Virus record (IMG/VR): IMGVR_UViG_3300046491_000313
Span: 1 to 64,000 of that record
Length of the DNA stretch: 64,000 nt
Direction: 5' to 3' (one strand)
From: a virus
Shown: positions 42,537 to 51,545 of the stretch, one piece after another
Position numbering within the stretch: the first letter of the stretch is position 1
Layout: every line of letters begins with the position of its first letter
Made by a program: the position numbers and the translations under genes
The notes under the pieces: model-generated
Told to the model about the DNA's origin: nothing
Databases searched by the model: none
Seen by the model: the letters and a program-made list of their open reading frames with translations, nothing else

Positions 42537-42983
42537 TTACCACCCCGCCCCTCTTAATTCGCGTAATATCTCTTGTTCAATAACGTTAAGGTATTTCCGT
42601 TGGTTCGCTGTATTTTCAATAAAAGCTTTTTCTAAATAGTAAGGCGAAGTTCCTGGTGTTGTTGGCTTATCATACGTTCTTTTTGGGAAGGCAGCTGCAT
42701 GAAAATACGCATAATCGAATCCTTTATCATTTCTTGCTTTGGAGCGTAGAGTACCTTTTACTTCACCTTTACGAGAAAGATTTCCCGTAATAATACTATC
42801 GGGACGAATCCCTTTACGAAGTTCGCCTGTGTCTTTTGGAGCGACTTCACGCGCATCATCACGCATGAGTTTAAGCGCTTCTCTAACACCGTTTTTAGCT
42901 CCTTCGTCCATCGCTTGAGGTAAAAGCCTTAATGCAAGTTGGAAACGATCAATTCCGCCTATATCGACTGACATACTGATCAT
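42537..42983 (-). CDS. HK97 gp10-like protein (XkdI)
   Basis: This 148-residue protein has FQLALRLLPQAMDEGAKNGV, then DAREVAPKDTGELRKGI and PGTSPYYLEKAF, as in HK97-gp10/XkdI tail-completion proteins. The start at 42983 overlaps the upstream stop (GTATGA). It probably joins head and tail. Confidence 0.86.
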   Translation of the reverse strand: MISMSVDIGGIDRFQLALRLLPQAMDEGAKNGVREALKLMRDDAREVAPKDTGELRKGIRPDSIITGNLSRKGEVKGTLRSKARNDKGFDYAYFHAAAFPKRTYDKPTTPGTSPYYLEKAFIENTANQRKYLNVIEQEILRELRGAGW

Positions 42984-43309
42984 ACTAACACCACCGTGAA
43001 CATAGGTTTTCCGTTTAACCAACGAATCACGTCAATGTTTCTCGGTTCAAACGAGTGAACAATTCCGTGTTCATCTGTGAATTCTAATCGGTCTTCTAAC
43101 GTAATTTCGGGATACTTGTCGAAGATAAACTTTCCGTTTAAAACTAAGTCGTTCATGTTGTATCGTAAGCTTTCTTCCCTGTCGATTCCTTCTTGATAAC
43201 GGCATTTAAGCGTCATAGAAGGCGTTTTTCCGACTGTTTTATGCCCCCAACCATCAGAAACTTGTTTTTTATATACATCAACGGATTGCTTTAAAGGAAT
43301 AACTGCCAT
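42980..43309 (-). CDS. Head-tail adaptor-like protein (XkdH)
   Basis: This 109-residue protein in the XkdH slot contains KTPSMTLKCRYQEGIDREES and ITLEDRLEFTDEHGIVHSFE, compatible with a head-completion family. It begins directly after the connector gene. Assignment is mainly by gene order. Confidence 0.75.
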   Translation of the reverse strand: MAVIPLKQSVDVYKKQVSDGWGHKTVGKTPSMTLKCRYQEGIDREESLRYNMNDLVLNGKFIFDKYPEITLEDRLEFTDEHGIVHSFEPRNIDVIRWLNGKPMFTVVLV

Positions 43310-43696
43310 TTAAAGCACCGTATCCGTTACGACTTTTCCCGTTAATTTAACATCGTTTGCTTTACCGATTAATTCTTTTGCTGTTCGTGGGATTAAATCG
43401 TATATATCGTTTGTTTCGCCTTGTTTGAACGTGAAAGAAGCTACGCCTGTAATACCGAAACTAGCGACACCATACTGTTGCATTTTGTTTGTATCATTGA
43501 AAAACACAGCTAATACAGCAGAAAATTCGAAAATAGCTTCGTGTGGAATTGTGTAGTCAGGATATGTTTCTCCTAGTACGCGTTCTGCGACATTTAGTAA
43601 TCTTCGCTTTTTACTGTCGTCGGAATCTTGCCAATCTTCAATATCAATTATTTGGTTTTCCATATAGTAATCAGCTTCTGATAACAATATCGTCAC
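43310..43696 (-). CDS. Head-tail connector-like protein (DUF3199/YqbG-like)
   Basis: This 128-residue protein sits in the connector position between capsid and XkdH. It includes QIIDIEDWQDSDDSKKRRLL, YPDYTIPHEAIFEFSAVLAV and FGITGVASFTFKQGETN, consistent with a gp6/YqbG-like connector. Confidence 0.78.
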   Translation of the reverse strand: MTILLSEADYYMENQIIDIEDWQDSDDSKKRRLLNVAERVLGETYPDYTIPHEAIFEFSAVLAVFFNDTNKMQQYGVASFGITGVASFTFKQGETNDIYDLIPRTAKELIGKANDVKLTGKVVTDTVL

Positions 43697-43710
43697 GACT
43701 AATCACCCCT

Positions 43711-43938
43711 CTATTGTTTAGCCGAGGGCTTTTTTCGAGAAGTAGCAGGTTTTTTCTCTACTGTTTCCTCCGCTTTTTCTTCTACCTTTTCTTCGACTTC
43801 TTTTTCTACGAAATCCATCTTCTCTAAAATTTCGATTTCTTTTTTATCGTCAGTATGATAAACTCCGTTAAAGAAGTTTTTTCGTGTACCATCGACATAG
43901 AAGCCCAGTTTAGCGAATTTACTTGTAAATTTCGCCAT
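43711..43938 (-). CDS. Small hypothetical protein after capsid
   Basis: This 75-residue protein has a Lys/Glu-rich C-terminal half (VEKEVEEKVEEKAEETVEKK). A beta-rich start (FTSKFAKLGFYVDGTRKNFF) suggests a small fold. Similar small genes follow capsid genes in PBSX relatives. Function is unknown. Confidence 0.68.
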   Translation of the reverse strand: MAKFTSKFAKLGFYVDGTRKNFFNGVYHTDDKKEIEILEKMDFVEKEVEEKVEEKAEETVEKKPATSRKKPSAKQ

Positions 43939-43969
43939 TCTATCATCTCCTCGTCTCGTATTATCAAAA

Positions 43970-44008
43970 ATAAACCCGTAGCCCCTTTAAAGGACTACGG
44001 ATTCTTCG
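43970..44008 (-). terminator. Terminator after the capsid gene
   Basis: CCGTAGTCC..GGGGCTACGG is followed by GTTTATTTTTG on the minus strand. It may reduce expression of downstream genes relative to capsid. Confidence 0.75.
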
Positions 44009-44014
44009 TATCTA

Positions 44015-45109
44015 TTAACCTAAGTTACGGATACGAGCGTGAGCTTCTTCTTGAAGGAATTCAAGCGTGTACTCACCAGTGATCATACCTTCTACATAGT
44101 CACCTTTGTCGCCTAGGAATTTGTGGAAGAATTCGCGGTTAGCAACTGGACGAATTGTAGCACGGTTAGCGTCAAGTAAGATGATTTCGTTAGGATCTAA
44201 GTTCGGGTTCATAACGATTTCGAAATCGCCGAAGTCAGAAGTATAGTGATCTACTACTTGTCCGCGTCCGTTATCTTGACGAGTTAAGCGAATTTCAGCT
44301 TTACCGAAATCAGAGATAAGACGTTTTTGTTTTGGTGAAACGATTAACTTGTAGTTACCGCCTGCAGCTTCAACGCCAGTAGCATCGAATACTGATTGAG
44401 CTAAATCGTTAATCATGTCGTCAGTAAGAGTAGCGCCAGCACCTTCAACAACGTTTGTTTGAATGAAGTCACGAACTCCACGCATATAACGTTTTTCACC
44501 GTTTACATATTTAACGCCGTTGATAACAGCTTTTTCTAACTCAAGCGCTTGTCCTAATTGAACTTTCGCTTTTTCGTAAGAGTAAAGATCAGTAATACCG
44601 TATTGAGCGATCTCTTGTGCTGTTCCTGAAAGTCTGATAGAATCAGAGAAAATTTGAGTAACGTTGTCTTTAGGAACACGTTTTTTGTAGCGGCTAGAAC
44701 GAGCGTCCATACCTTCTTCAGTATCAGAGAACATTACTTCAGCAACAACGCCAACAGCGTGAGCAGCAGCAGTTGTACCAGCATAACCACGTTGTACAGC
44801 AAGTTTTTTGCCAACAGTGTCAACCGTTAAAACTAAAATACGCTCTTCTTCAACTTTGATTACTTGGTTTGTACGGAAAGGCTCTACGTCTTCAACTGTT
44901 AATTCAACAGCAGCAGCGTCAACAGCACCAGCTAGTTTAGTTTTGTCAGCGAAAATAGCATCTTCAAACCATTGGTGTTGAGTTTGAGCAATAGCAGGTC
45001 CGAAACCTAAAAGATTGATCATTGGTGTTTTTGCAGGTGATAAAAGTAAAATCTCATCAACTACGGATTGTTTTACTCCTACTAAATCTGTAGAAAAGAT
45101 TTGTTCCAT
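44015..45109 (-). CDS. Major capsid protein (XkdG-like)
   Basis: This 364-residue protein matches the SU10/XkdG type capsid family: begins MEQIFSTDLVGVKQSVVDEI. NLLGFGPAIAQTQHQWFEDA, VVAEVMFSDTEEGMDARSSR, and the C-terminal YKLIVSPKQKRLISDFG and IRPVANREFFHKFLGDKGDY segments are all as expected. It is preceded by scaffold and followed by a terminator. It has an HK97-like fold by family, which is inference. Confidence 0.92.
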   Translation of the reverse strand: MEQIFSTDLVGVKQSVVDEILLLSPAKTPMINLLGFGPAIAQTQHQWFEDAIFADKTKLAGAVDAAAVELTVEDVEPFRTNQVIKVEEERILVLTVDTVGKKLAVQRGYAGTTAAAHAVGVVAEVMFSDTEEGMDARSSRYKKRVPKDNVTQIFSDSIRLSGTAQEIAQYGITDLYSYEKAKVQLGQALELEKAVINGVKYVNGEKRYMRGVRDFIQTNVVEGAGATLTDDMINDLAQSVFDATGVEAAGGNYKLIVSPKQKRLISDFGKAEIRLTRQDNGRGQVVDHYTSDFGDFEIVMNPNLDPNEIILLDANRATIRPVANREFFHKFLGDKGDYVEGMITGEYTLEFLQEEAHARIRNLG

Positions 45110-45147
45110 TTTGTATTTCCCCCTAGTAATAAATAATTAATGTAGGC

Positions 45148-45885
45148 TTAAAGCCCTAGTTCTTTCTTCTTTCGCATATAAGCAACCATGTCTTCGTGTT
45201 TATTGGTACGTCTAGCGCGATCCGCGTACTCTTTCAGTACTTCTTGTTTTGATTTATTATTTACTGGGTTAGCCGTCGGATTGCTAGGTTCCCCTATTTC
45301 ATGAGGTTTTGCTTCTACTTGGTTTAGTAAAAAAGGCTTAGATTCAATAAGCTCTTTTACGATGTCTTCAACTCCGTTTACCTCGCCGTTTTCTGCTACT
45401 TCTAAAGAAGAAATTTTGGCTTTAGAAAGTTCGAAAGCGTCCTCTAAATACGCAATACCTTTTTCTCGCGCTGCTTTTTCGAAAGCGCCTCTAATTTTTT
45501 GCTGTTTGGACGTTTCGTTCATTAAACGTAAGTTGTCGTTTAATGAAGTAATCGTTTCGTTAGCTTTCGCTAAGTCATTTTGTAGCTTTTCGATTTCTGA
45601 CATTTCTCCGCGCTTACGTTCTTCCTCTTTAGCTTGTAGGTCTTTAGCCGTAGTCGCAAACTCTTTTAAACTATCGATATTGTCAAAACCTAGTTCTTTT
45701 AACGTAGTAGTAAATGTGTTTACTTCATCTACTTTTGCCTTGAAACGATCGTATGGAATCGTTTTAGCTTCTCCTGTGCTAACGGGGTTTTGTGTCTGGT
45801 CCGCACCAGTGTTCGGATTAGCTTGCGTTTCTTGAATAGGGTTTGTTTCTTCTGTATGTTGAACTTGCGTGTTTTCGTTTTCCAT
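45148..45885 (-). CDS. Scaffold protein (XkdF/DUF4355-like)
   Basis: This 245-residue protein starts at 45885 with GGAGG 8 nt upstream. It has an acidic N-terminus and a long coiled-coil (QAKEEERKRGEMSEIEKLQN, then DNLRLMNETSKQQKIRGAFE), ending in a basic segment. This is the usual pattern of scaffold proteins just before the capsid gene. Confidence 0.83.
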   Translation of the reverse strand: MENENTQVQHTEETNPIQETQANPNTGADQTQNPVSTGEAKTIPYDRFKAKVDEVNTFTTTLKELGFDNIDSLKEFATTAKDLQAKEEERKRGEMSEIEKLQNDLAKANETITSLNDNLRLMNETSKQQKIRGAFEKAAREKGIAYLEDAFELSKAKISSLEVAENGEVNGVEDIVKELIESKPFLLNQVEAKPHEIGEPSNPTANPVNNKSKQEVLKEYADRARRTNKHEDMVAYMRKKKELGL

Positions 45886-46026
45886 TTTAATTTCCTCCAT
45901 TTACGAATTTTACGTGTAACGCCACGATAGGATTTTTTAATAGTATTTTAGTAATAGAGGTAAGGGTAAAAAGTACCTCCTTACAACCAAAAGCATGACA
46001 AATGCGAAGTATTTTTCACCTTTTCG

Positions 46027-46845
46027 TTAATTTTCTATATCTTTTTCAGAAATACCTCGAATGTAGTGATGACAATTGGGGTGGAAGCATTCTTTGGTTG
46101 CTTTTATACTTTCGTACGTCGGATAATTTCCTGGAATACTTTCATCTAGTTTTACGATTCTCCCAATCCAATCGTTGCAAGCATCTTTTGCTGTTGGTCC
46201 TGCGATAATCCCGAATTTGTTTCCTCGAGCAATTCCTTCGTTAATCGCTGCTTCATTTAATGCTGTCATTACTTTCGTTTGAGCAACTACTCTCGCATAC
46301 GTCTCTGGTTGCCACGTTCTACCTACCTTATCGACGAACCCGCTTTTAACAGACTGTTTAACGGCTTCTGCGATACGCTGGCGCTGTTTTTGTAGCTCTG
46401 GAAGGTCTAAGGGACTACCTAAAAAACGACGTCTTAGAGAGGCATTTACAGCTTCTCGAAGGGCAGCATCTGTTTTCGTACTCATTGTTCGAATAATTGT
46501 ACGGAAATCGTTCTTCATTTCGCGTGTTAATCGTTTGATTAAACCTTTTTGCAAGTGGTTAAGTGTAAGTTCTCCAACCGTAATGCTTAGTGAAGCAAGA
46601 TAAAGTAAAACCCCTGCTTCTACAACTGCAGGGATTAACTCATCTGTTTTTTCATCTAAGTCTTTAATAGAGACCTCAAGAATACGATTGATTTCTCGAA
46701 TCGTTTTATCGACATCCCCATTGTTGATGGAAAGAAGGTCTAACGCATCGATTTCGCCCAAAATTCTTTGAATGCTTAAACCGAATACTTGTTCGATTTC
46801 ACGTATTTGTTTATCGTATTTTTGTTGGAAATCTAATTCATTCAT
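46027..46845 (-). CDS. Minor head protein, Mu gpF-like
   Basis: This 272-residue protein has the Mu gpF-like end: ALNEAAINEGIARGNKFGII, then ACNDWIGR and CFHPNCHHYIRGIS with the Cys/His pattern. Mu F-like proteins bind the portal and are carried in the head. The N-terminal part is helical. Start with GGAGG upstream. Confidence 0.88.
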   Translation of the reverse strand: MNELDFQQKYDKQIREIEQVFGLSIQRILGEIDALDLLSINNGDVDKTIREINRILEVSIKDLDEKTDELIPAVVEAGVLLYLASLSITVGELTLNHLQKGLIKRLTREMKNDFRTIIRTMSTKTDAALREAVNASLRRRFLGSPLDLPELQKQRQRIAEAVKQSVKSGFVDKVGRTWQPETYARVVAQTKVMTALNEAAINEGIARGNKFGIIAGPTAKDACNDWIGRIVKLDESIPGNYPTYESIKATKECFHPNCHHYIRGISEKDIEN

Positions 46846-46856
46846 ACGCTATCCTC

Positions 46857-47555
46857 CTAGTTTGTTTTTTCGTCCGATCCCGACGAATTCGAATCCTGCG
46901 CAGGTTCCGCTGGAAGTTCGTTAAAAACGTCAGGAGTTGCGGCTAACGCCTGCTCCTGTCTCGCTTTTTTCTCTACTTCGATACGATCTACGATTTCTTG
47001 TGCTTGATCATCATTTAAGTTGTCCGAGCGTTTAATCGCAGAAAGAGTATCAAGCGTAGTTGCTCCGTTTGTACGAATCGCCATGATTTCCGCTTCTTCT
47101 TTCTCGTCTTTTGGAATACCGTCTTTCCACGTTACCTTTGGATAAACTGCTTCGTAAGATTCGAACCCTTTTACGTTCTCATTCGCTTTAATTTCAAGTA
47201 ATTGAGCAGCATAAAGAGCATCTCGAACCGTTTTATCGAGATGTAGTCGAATACGATTTACTTTTGATGTGATTGGCATGAAACGAGCACGAATAGCAGA
47301 TCCATCACTATGCGACGTACCTGAACCCCCTGTATCAGCTGTTAATACCGTTCCGAATAACCACTGAGGCGTTTCTGCTTTCATGAATACAAGACCTAAT
47401 AACGTATCTAATTCACGGAATGCTGAATCAAGTTGCGCTTCCCAAACCATATAACCAGGTTTTTGGTCGTCTTTATCAAGCGGAATGTATTTACCACCCC
47501 ACGGCGTTCCCGCTGTTCCGTTTGCATTTGATAAATCAGGTCCATAAGCTGTAGG
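46857..47555 (-). CDS. Portal protein exon 2
   Basis: This exon encodes residues 324-555 after splicing. It starts PTAYGPDLSNANGTAGTPWG and goes on through EAQLDSAFRELDTLLGLVFM and SKVNRIRLHLDKTVRDAL to a Ser/Asp-rich end. In the unspliced reading the first start codon is at 47450, inside the exon. Confidence 0.86.
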   Translation of the reverse strand, partial: PTAYGPDLSNANGTAGTPWGGKYIPLDKDDQKPGYMVWEAQLDSAFRELDTLLGLVFMKAETPQWLFGTVLTADTGGSGTSHSDGSAIRARFMPITSKVNRIRLHLDKTVRDALYAAQLLEIKANENVKGFESYEAVYPKVTWKDGIPKDEKEEAEIMAIRTNGATTLDTLSAIKRSDNLNDDQAQEIVDRIEVEKKARQEQALAATPDVFNELPAEPAQDSNSSGSDEKTN

Positions 47556-47875
47556 CTTTACCTTCGAGTAAGGTCGTTACCCTTACCCCGTTCCCTAACG
47601 AACCGCTACAAGCTTTCCTTGTAGAAGAGACTATATCTTCGGTAAGCTTCCTTATACCGTCTCCCGTTTCGAGTTCACTTGAACCCTACGTCTTTCGACT
47701 AGTCGTTGAACGTTCCTCATATCTCGTCAGACTTAGAGGCTTCGCTGCTGATTTCCCATCGTGCCTATCCTTTTTATTTTTGACCATCACGCTTGTCGTT
47801 TCCAACTACGTTGTGGTTAAAAAGTTTTTAGGGTGTTCCAGCAATTAGAGAGATTTAACGCGAACCAGTGTGTTA
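47556..47875 (-). ncRNA. Group I intron in the portal gene
   Basis: This 320 nt intron interrupts KHAD-PTAYGPDL. P1 pairs the exon end CGCGGAT with GTTCGCG inside the intron over seven positions, with a U-G at the splice site. The P7 strands are CAACGACTAGTCG (near 47700) and GATATAGTCTC (near 47627). The intron ends in G. It has no ORF, so its mobility would depend on an outside endonuclease. The exons add up to one 555-residue frame. Confidence 0.9.
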
Positions 47876-48844
47876 ATCCGCGTGTTTCCAAAGAATGTAT
47901 GAGATTTGTGTAAGACGGTCATTAATCGCAGCAAGTAAATCCGAAATAACCTCTACTAAACTCATACCTTGCCATTCTGTATCAATCGCAGAATAAGGTG
48001 CATGAAATAAAAGCGGCATTGGTACGCCTGTTTCGACAATATTCTTCTTGTTTTCTGCTTGGCGTCCAGTATCGACTAAATCACCGATTTTATAAACAGG
48101 GATCTGAATACCATAATCCATGTTAAGGTCAAACTCGTTTAATTGGAATTTGTGGAAGAAGATATACCCTGGAATATGGCGCTCTACGTAAAGGTAAGGC
48201 GTTCTTCCTGTTGTAATCAACTGGATATTGTTCTTTTCCAACGCTTCATCACGTAAATCGAAAGGATTATACGGATCAGCGATTCCAAGTGAATCTTCGT
48301 ATTGAACATAAGCAACGTTTACCGCTTTAAAACTTTTCGCATTCTTCCCGCTTTCTTCAGGGAATACGTAGTTTGGGTTAACTGCTTCGATGATACTTTC
48401 CATTGGAACCGTGTCGGGAATTTCTCCGCCGAATGCTAATAGCTCGGAAAAGTCTTGTCGATACCCATAACGTACTTTTAACCACATATCTCCACGGAAT
48501 GCTCCGCTTGTCCCAATATCGTGTAAAAGACTCGTTAAATCGTTTTCTTCTGCTAAGCGATTGACAGCGTCCTGAGAAGCTCCAGATTGCCCGCTCTCGA
48601 ACACAGGAGGCTCGCCAACTAATAGGTCTGCAGGCTTCTGGGAAAGCATCTGAACGACGTTTACAGCCGTGTAGAGCTTACGTAACTGAGGAGCATGCTT
48701 CGACTCTTTTAAAAGTGCTTGTGCGCGGTTATATAAATCTTGTAAATCCTTCCCTTTGTAAATACGTTCACCTTTTTGATATTTAGCGATACGTTCGATA
48801 TCTTTTTGTGGCGGGAACTGTTTACCCGTTTCGAATAATGCCAT
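47876..48844 (-). CDS. Portal protein exon 1
   Basis: The portal ring is the DNA entry gate of the head. The exon has 323 codons beginning MALFETGKQFPPQKDIERIA. It contains YKGKDLQDLYNRAQALLKES, VQMLSQKPADLLVGEPPVFE and the terminal NDRLTQISYILWKHAD, all typical of SPP1/XkdE-type portals. It is read straight after terS. The frame stops at a TAA in the intron, so splicing is needed to make a full portal. Confidence 0.88.
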
Positions 48845-49335
48845 TATTTCTCCTCCTCAAAATCCTCTAGTAATAAAGTATCTGTGTCCGCTTCTTCTTT
48901 TTCCCCTTCTTCTTCGGGTGCTTCGATTAATAGGTCGAGTTCTTTCATACCTAGCAAAATATCTTCGTTAGAACGGTTGATTACTTCCGTTTCTACTCGG
49001 TGGACTTCACTTAATAACCCGAATCTCTTAAAGTATAAATCTAACGCCTTTACGGACGGCTGATCGCCACTGATTGATTTCATTAACTGACGATAAGCGA
49101 AAGAACGTTTTGCTTCGAAGAAATCATCGGCAATCAAGTTTACGTAATCGATAAAATCCTTGTCTTGTGTACGCCATCTATACAAAGACATTCGGGATAC
49201 TTTTATTTCTTGAGCCAATTCCTCCAAAGACATACGCTCTCTATCAGGTAACTCCAAATCGTTTTCCACTAACAAAACGGCAGCCTTTCGTTGCTGCAGT
49301 GTTAATCTCGCTTCTAATTCTTTTTTTGTAGCCAT
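48844..49335 (-). CDS. terS: Terminase small subunit (phBC6A51-type HTH)
   Basis: This 163-residue protein has a helix-turn-helix start typical of phBC6A51-type terminases: MSLEELAQEIKVSRMSLYRW. Acidic residues follow near the end (EDFEEEK). The start at 49335 is used because GGGAGG lies 7 nt upstream; a longer frame back to 49392 would extend into the repeat element. It probably recognises the packaging site. Confidence 0.85.
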   Translation of the reverse strand: MATKKELEARLTLQQRKAAVLLVENDLELPDRERMSLEELAQEIKVSRMSLYRWRTQDKDFIDYVNLIADDFFEAKRSFAYRQLMKSISGDQPSVKALDLYFKRFGLLSEVHRVETEVINRSNEDILLGMKELDLLIEAPEEEGEKEEADTDTLLLEDFEEEK

Positions 49336-49351
49336 TCCATTTCCTCCCATA

Positions 49352-49620
49352 CCGTATTCAAGTTTTCGGACGAACCGTTCTTTGTTACTCATTCTATTTC
49401 TTTTCTTTTAGCATTTTATATAACCTTTTGCTTACATACGTTCGTATGATATTTAATGTTTTCTATCGCGAATAGTATTACTTGTAATACAGTTCGCAAT
49501 ATATTATTACTACATTCAGTTATTACTACCTTTAGTTATTACTACACTTAGTTATTACTAATATGGCACTTTCACGTATCCGTCGAACACGTATTCGTGA
49601 AAACCGTATCCGCGAAACTG
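49352..49620. repeat. Repeat-rich element, copy B, between terL and terS
   Basis: It holds the same order as copy A: CCGTATTCAAGTTTTCGGAC (49352), a hairpin GCGAATAGTATTAC..AGTTCGC (49468-49497), three and a half 16-nt units TATTACTACATTCAGT (49505-49560), and three 15-nt units GTATTCGTGAAAACC (49576-49620). No gene fits here. Being beside terS makes a packaging-site role likely. Confidence 0.8.
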
Positions 49621-49628
49621 AGATACGG

Positions 49629-51383
49629 TTATAGCCAATCAGGTTTTTCGAGCAGCTTCGCTTTAGGTTTCATTACGATTGATGTCGCTATTTGAAGAGC
49701 ATCGATTGAATCGACGTAATCGCCAAACGGGTACTGCGCCATTTGGTCGAGTAATGTTTGGTGCGATGAGTTAAACACAAGTGTTTTATTCGCTACAAGC
49801 GGTTCTAAACTTTCGATACGTTCTTCTTTTGAAGACTTGTGCGATTTAACATCTTTTAATCGAGTTTGGTAGATTCCTTCAACGCGTAGCCTTTCTTCCA
49901 GTTGTCGATAAAACTCATGGTATGCGTTAATCGTTTCAACTCCGAATTGTTTCGGTCTCCAGTAGCGGATTTTCTCAACAACTTTATTCATGAAGATGTG
50001 CGGTTGCTCTTTTGAAGCATACTCGTCCAAAACGAACATTAATCCTGTTAATTCATCGCGTCCTACAATCAAACACGAGTTAAAACAAGAACGACTCGTA
50101 CGTCCCATCGCAATATCCCACGCACCTGTTACGTATAAACGAGAAATCGGGATTTCTTCTCCTTCATAGAAGATTACTTTCTTTCCAAAGTCGTAATTAA
50201 ATCGGTAATAAGCGAAATTTTCAGGTAAGAAGTATTGCTCGTCTTCTGAGAACGCTAGATTACGATATTCCGAGTTAAACGACTTCGTTCCCATGTTCGC
50301 TTTTTTGTGCATAAGTTCACGATACGTCCAACGCCAAGACCATGCCGTTTCTACACCTTGTTCGAGAAGTGGTTTATTCTTTTCATAAAATTCGTTCACT
50401 TCGTCCATCTCATCAGCGCGTGAATATAACTCGATATATTGCTGCCATAAATCAGGATACGCTGGTTCGTTTACGATAGCGCTATGGAACGACTTCTTGA
50501 AATCTTTACGCGACATACAGTGATTTAATAGCCCCGATTGTGATACAACCGTTCCTACAAGAACGATCGCCGTTGATTCAGAACCAATCGGTAGTACTAC
50601 AGAGTTAAACCACGAAATTAGCTTGTCCCTAGCGTCCTTAGTTCCTTCATTATTCATACTAGATGGGTCATCAATGCATACAAGATCTGGACGAAGACTG
50701 CCATGTCTTTTTCCTCGTAATTGCTTGCCCGAACTTGACGCTTCACAGAGTGCATTCGTTAACGTAATAAAGCTTTCTTCGTTATCTTTCTCGTTTTGCG
50801 TTGATTTCGGGTGAAGAAGTACACCAAAGTCATTTCGAAGCTTTTCGTTAAATTTCAACTGCTTATTTACCCAACCAATTAATTTTTTCGAAAGTGTATC
50901 CGTTTCTGAGATAACGAGAATATAGCTTCTTTTTCGAAAAACAAGTTGATGAAGCGGTAAGATGTTCGAAAACGTTCCGCTTTTATTGTGTCCTCGTGGA
51001 GCAGCGATAGCTAAGTTCGTATTTCGCTCTACATGATCAACGTAATCACATAAATCAAAAAAGTCTCGATGTAGTTTCGCCATATCTTCCATTTCTTGAT
51101 GTGCTTCGCCGTTATCCCGATTTCGGATAATATTATCTTCATTGTCAGGATTAGCTCCATCGGATAAATATTCATACGCAAAATAAGCGACATCTTCAGA
51201 CGCTCTGTGTACGCGGTTTAGTTTTTTCAGTTCTTCTTTATCGGATAATAGCATATCTATGTGATGATCCGTCGCTTTACCAGCGTCATATATTAATTTT
51301 AATTTTCGTAAGCGCTCTTTTAATAGTTTCATACGTTCAATGCGTTCATTCGCATTAAGAAACTTACCTTCAATCCAAGCCAT
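49629..51383 (-). CDS. terL: Terminase large subunit
   Basis: This 584-residue packaging motor has a Walker A-like PRGHNKSGTFSN (about 129-140), Walker B RPDLVCIDDPSSM (about 245) and a C-terminal nuclease region with acidic residues (VTGAWDIAMGRT, FVLDEYASKEQPH, DYVDSIDALQIAT). The start follows GGAGG 9 nt upstream. It heads the late operon; terS lies downstream after the repeat element. Confidence 0.93.
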   Translation of the reverse strand: MAWIEGKFLNANERIERMKLLKERLRKLKLIYDAGKATDHHIDMLLSDKEELKKLNRVHRASEDVAYFAYEYLSDGANPDNEDNIIRNRDNGEAHQEMEDMAKLHRDFFDLCDYVDHVERNTNLAIAAPRGHNKSGTFSNILPLHQLVFRKRSYILVISETDTLSKKLIGWVNKQLKFNEKLRNDFGVLLHPKSTQNEKDNEESFITLTNALCEASSSGKQLRGKRHGSLRPDLVCIDDPSSMNNEGTKDARDKLISWFNSVVLPIGSESTAIVLVGTVVSQSGLLNHCMSRKDFKKSFHSAIVNEPAYPDLWQQYIELYSRADEMDEVNEFYEKNKPLLEQGVETAWSWRWTYRELMHKKANMGTKSFNSEYRNLAFSEDEQYFLPENFAYYRFNYDFGKKVIFYEGEEIPISRLYVTGAWDIAMGRTSRSCFNSCLIVGRDELTGLMFVLDEYASKEQPHIFMNKVVEKIRYWRPKQFGVETINAYHEFYRQLEERLRVEGIYQTRLKDVKSHKSSKEERIESLEPLVANKTLVFNSSHQTLLDQMAQYPFGDYVDSIDALQIATSIVMKPKAKLLEKPDWL

Positions 51384-51427
51384 AAGGTATTTCCTCCTTT
51401 TGAATTACTCTGTCAAATTATTGAAAA

Positions 51428-51472
51428 ATTTGACAAAAAAATGTTGACAAAATGTAACATCTCTACTACAAT
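51428..51472 (+). promoter_or_regulatory. Recombinase promoter with an operator-like inverted repeat
   Basis: TTGACA (51444) and TACAAT (51467) are 17 bp apart. Immediately upstream TGTCAAAT..ATTTGACA forms an 8-bp inverted repeat (51410-51435 area), between the terL and recombinase starts, so it may control both. Confidence 0.65.
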
Positions 51473-51545
51473 AAGTATAACGAGTAGGGGTAATTTTTTA
51501 CTTTTACGTGTATTTACTCATAAAATTGACTGGGAGGTGGTAGAT

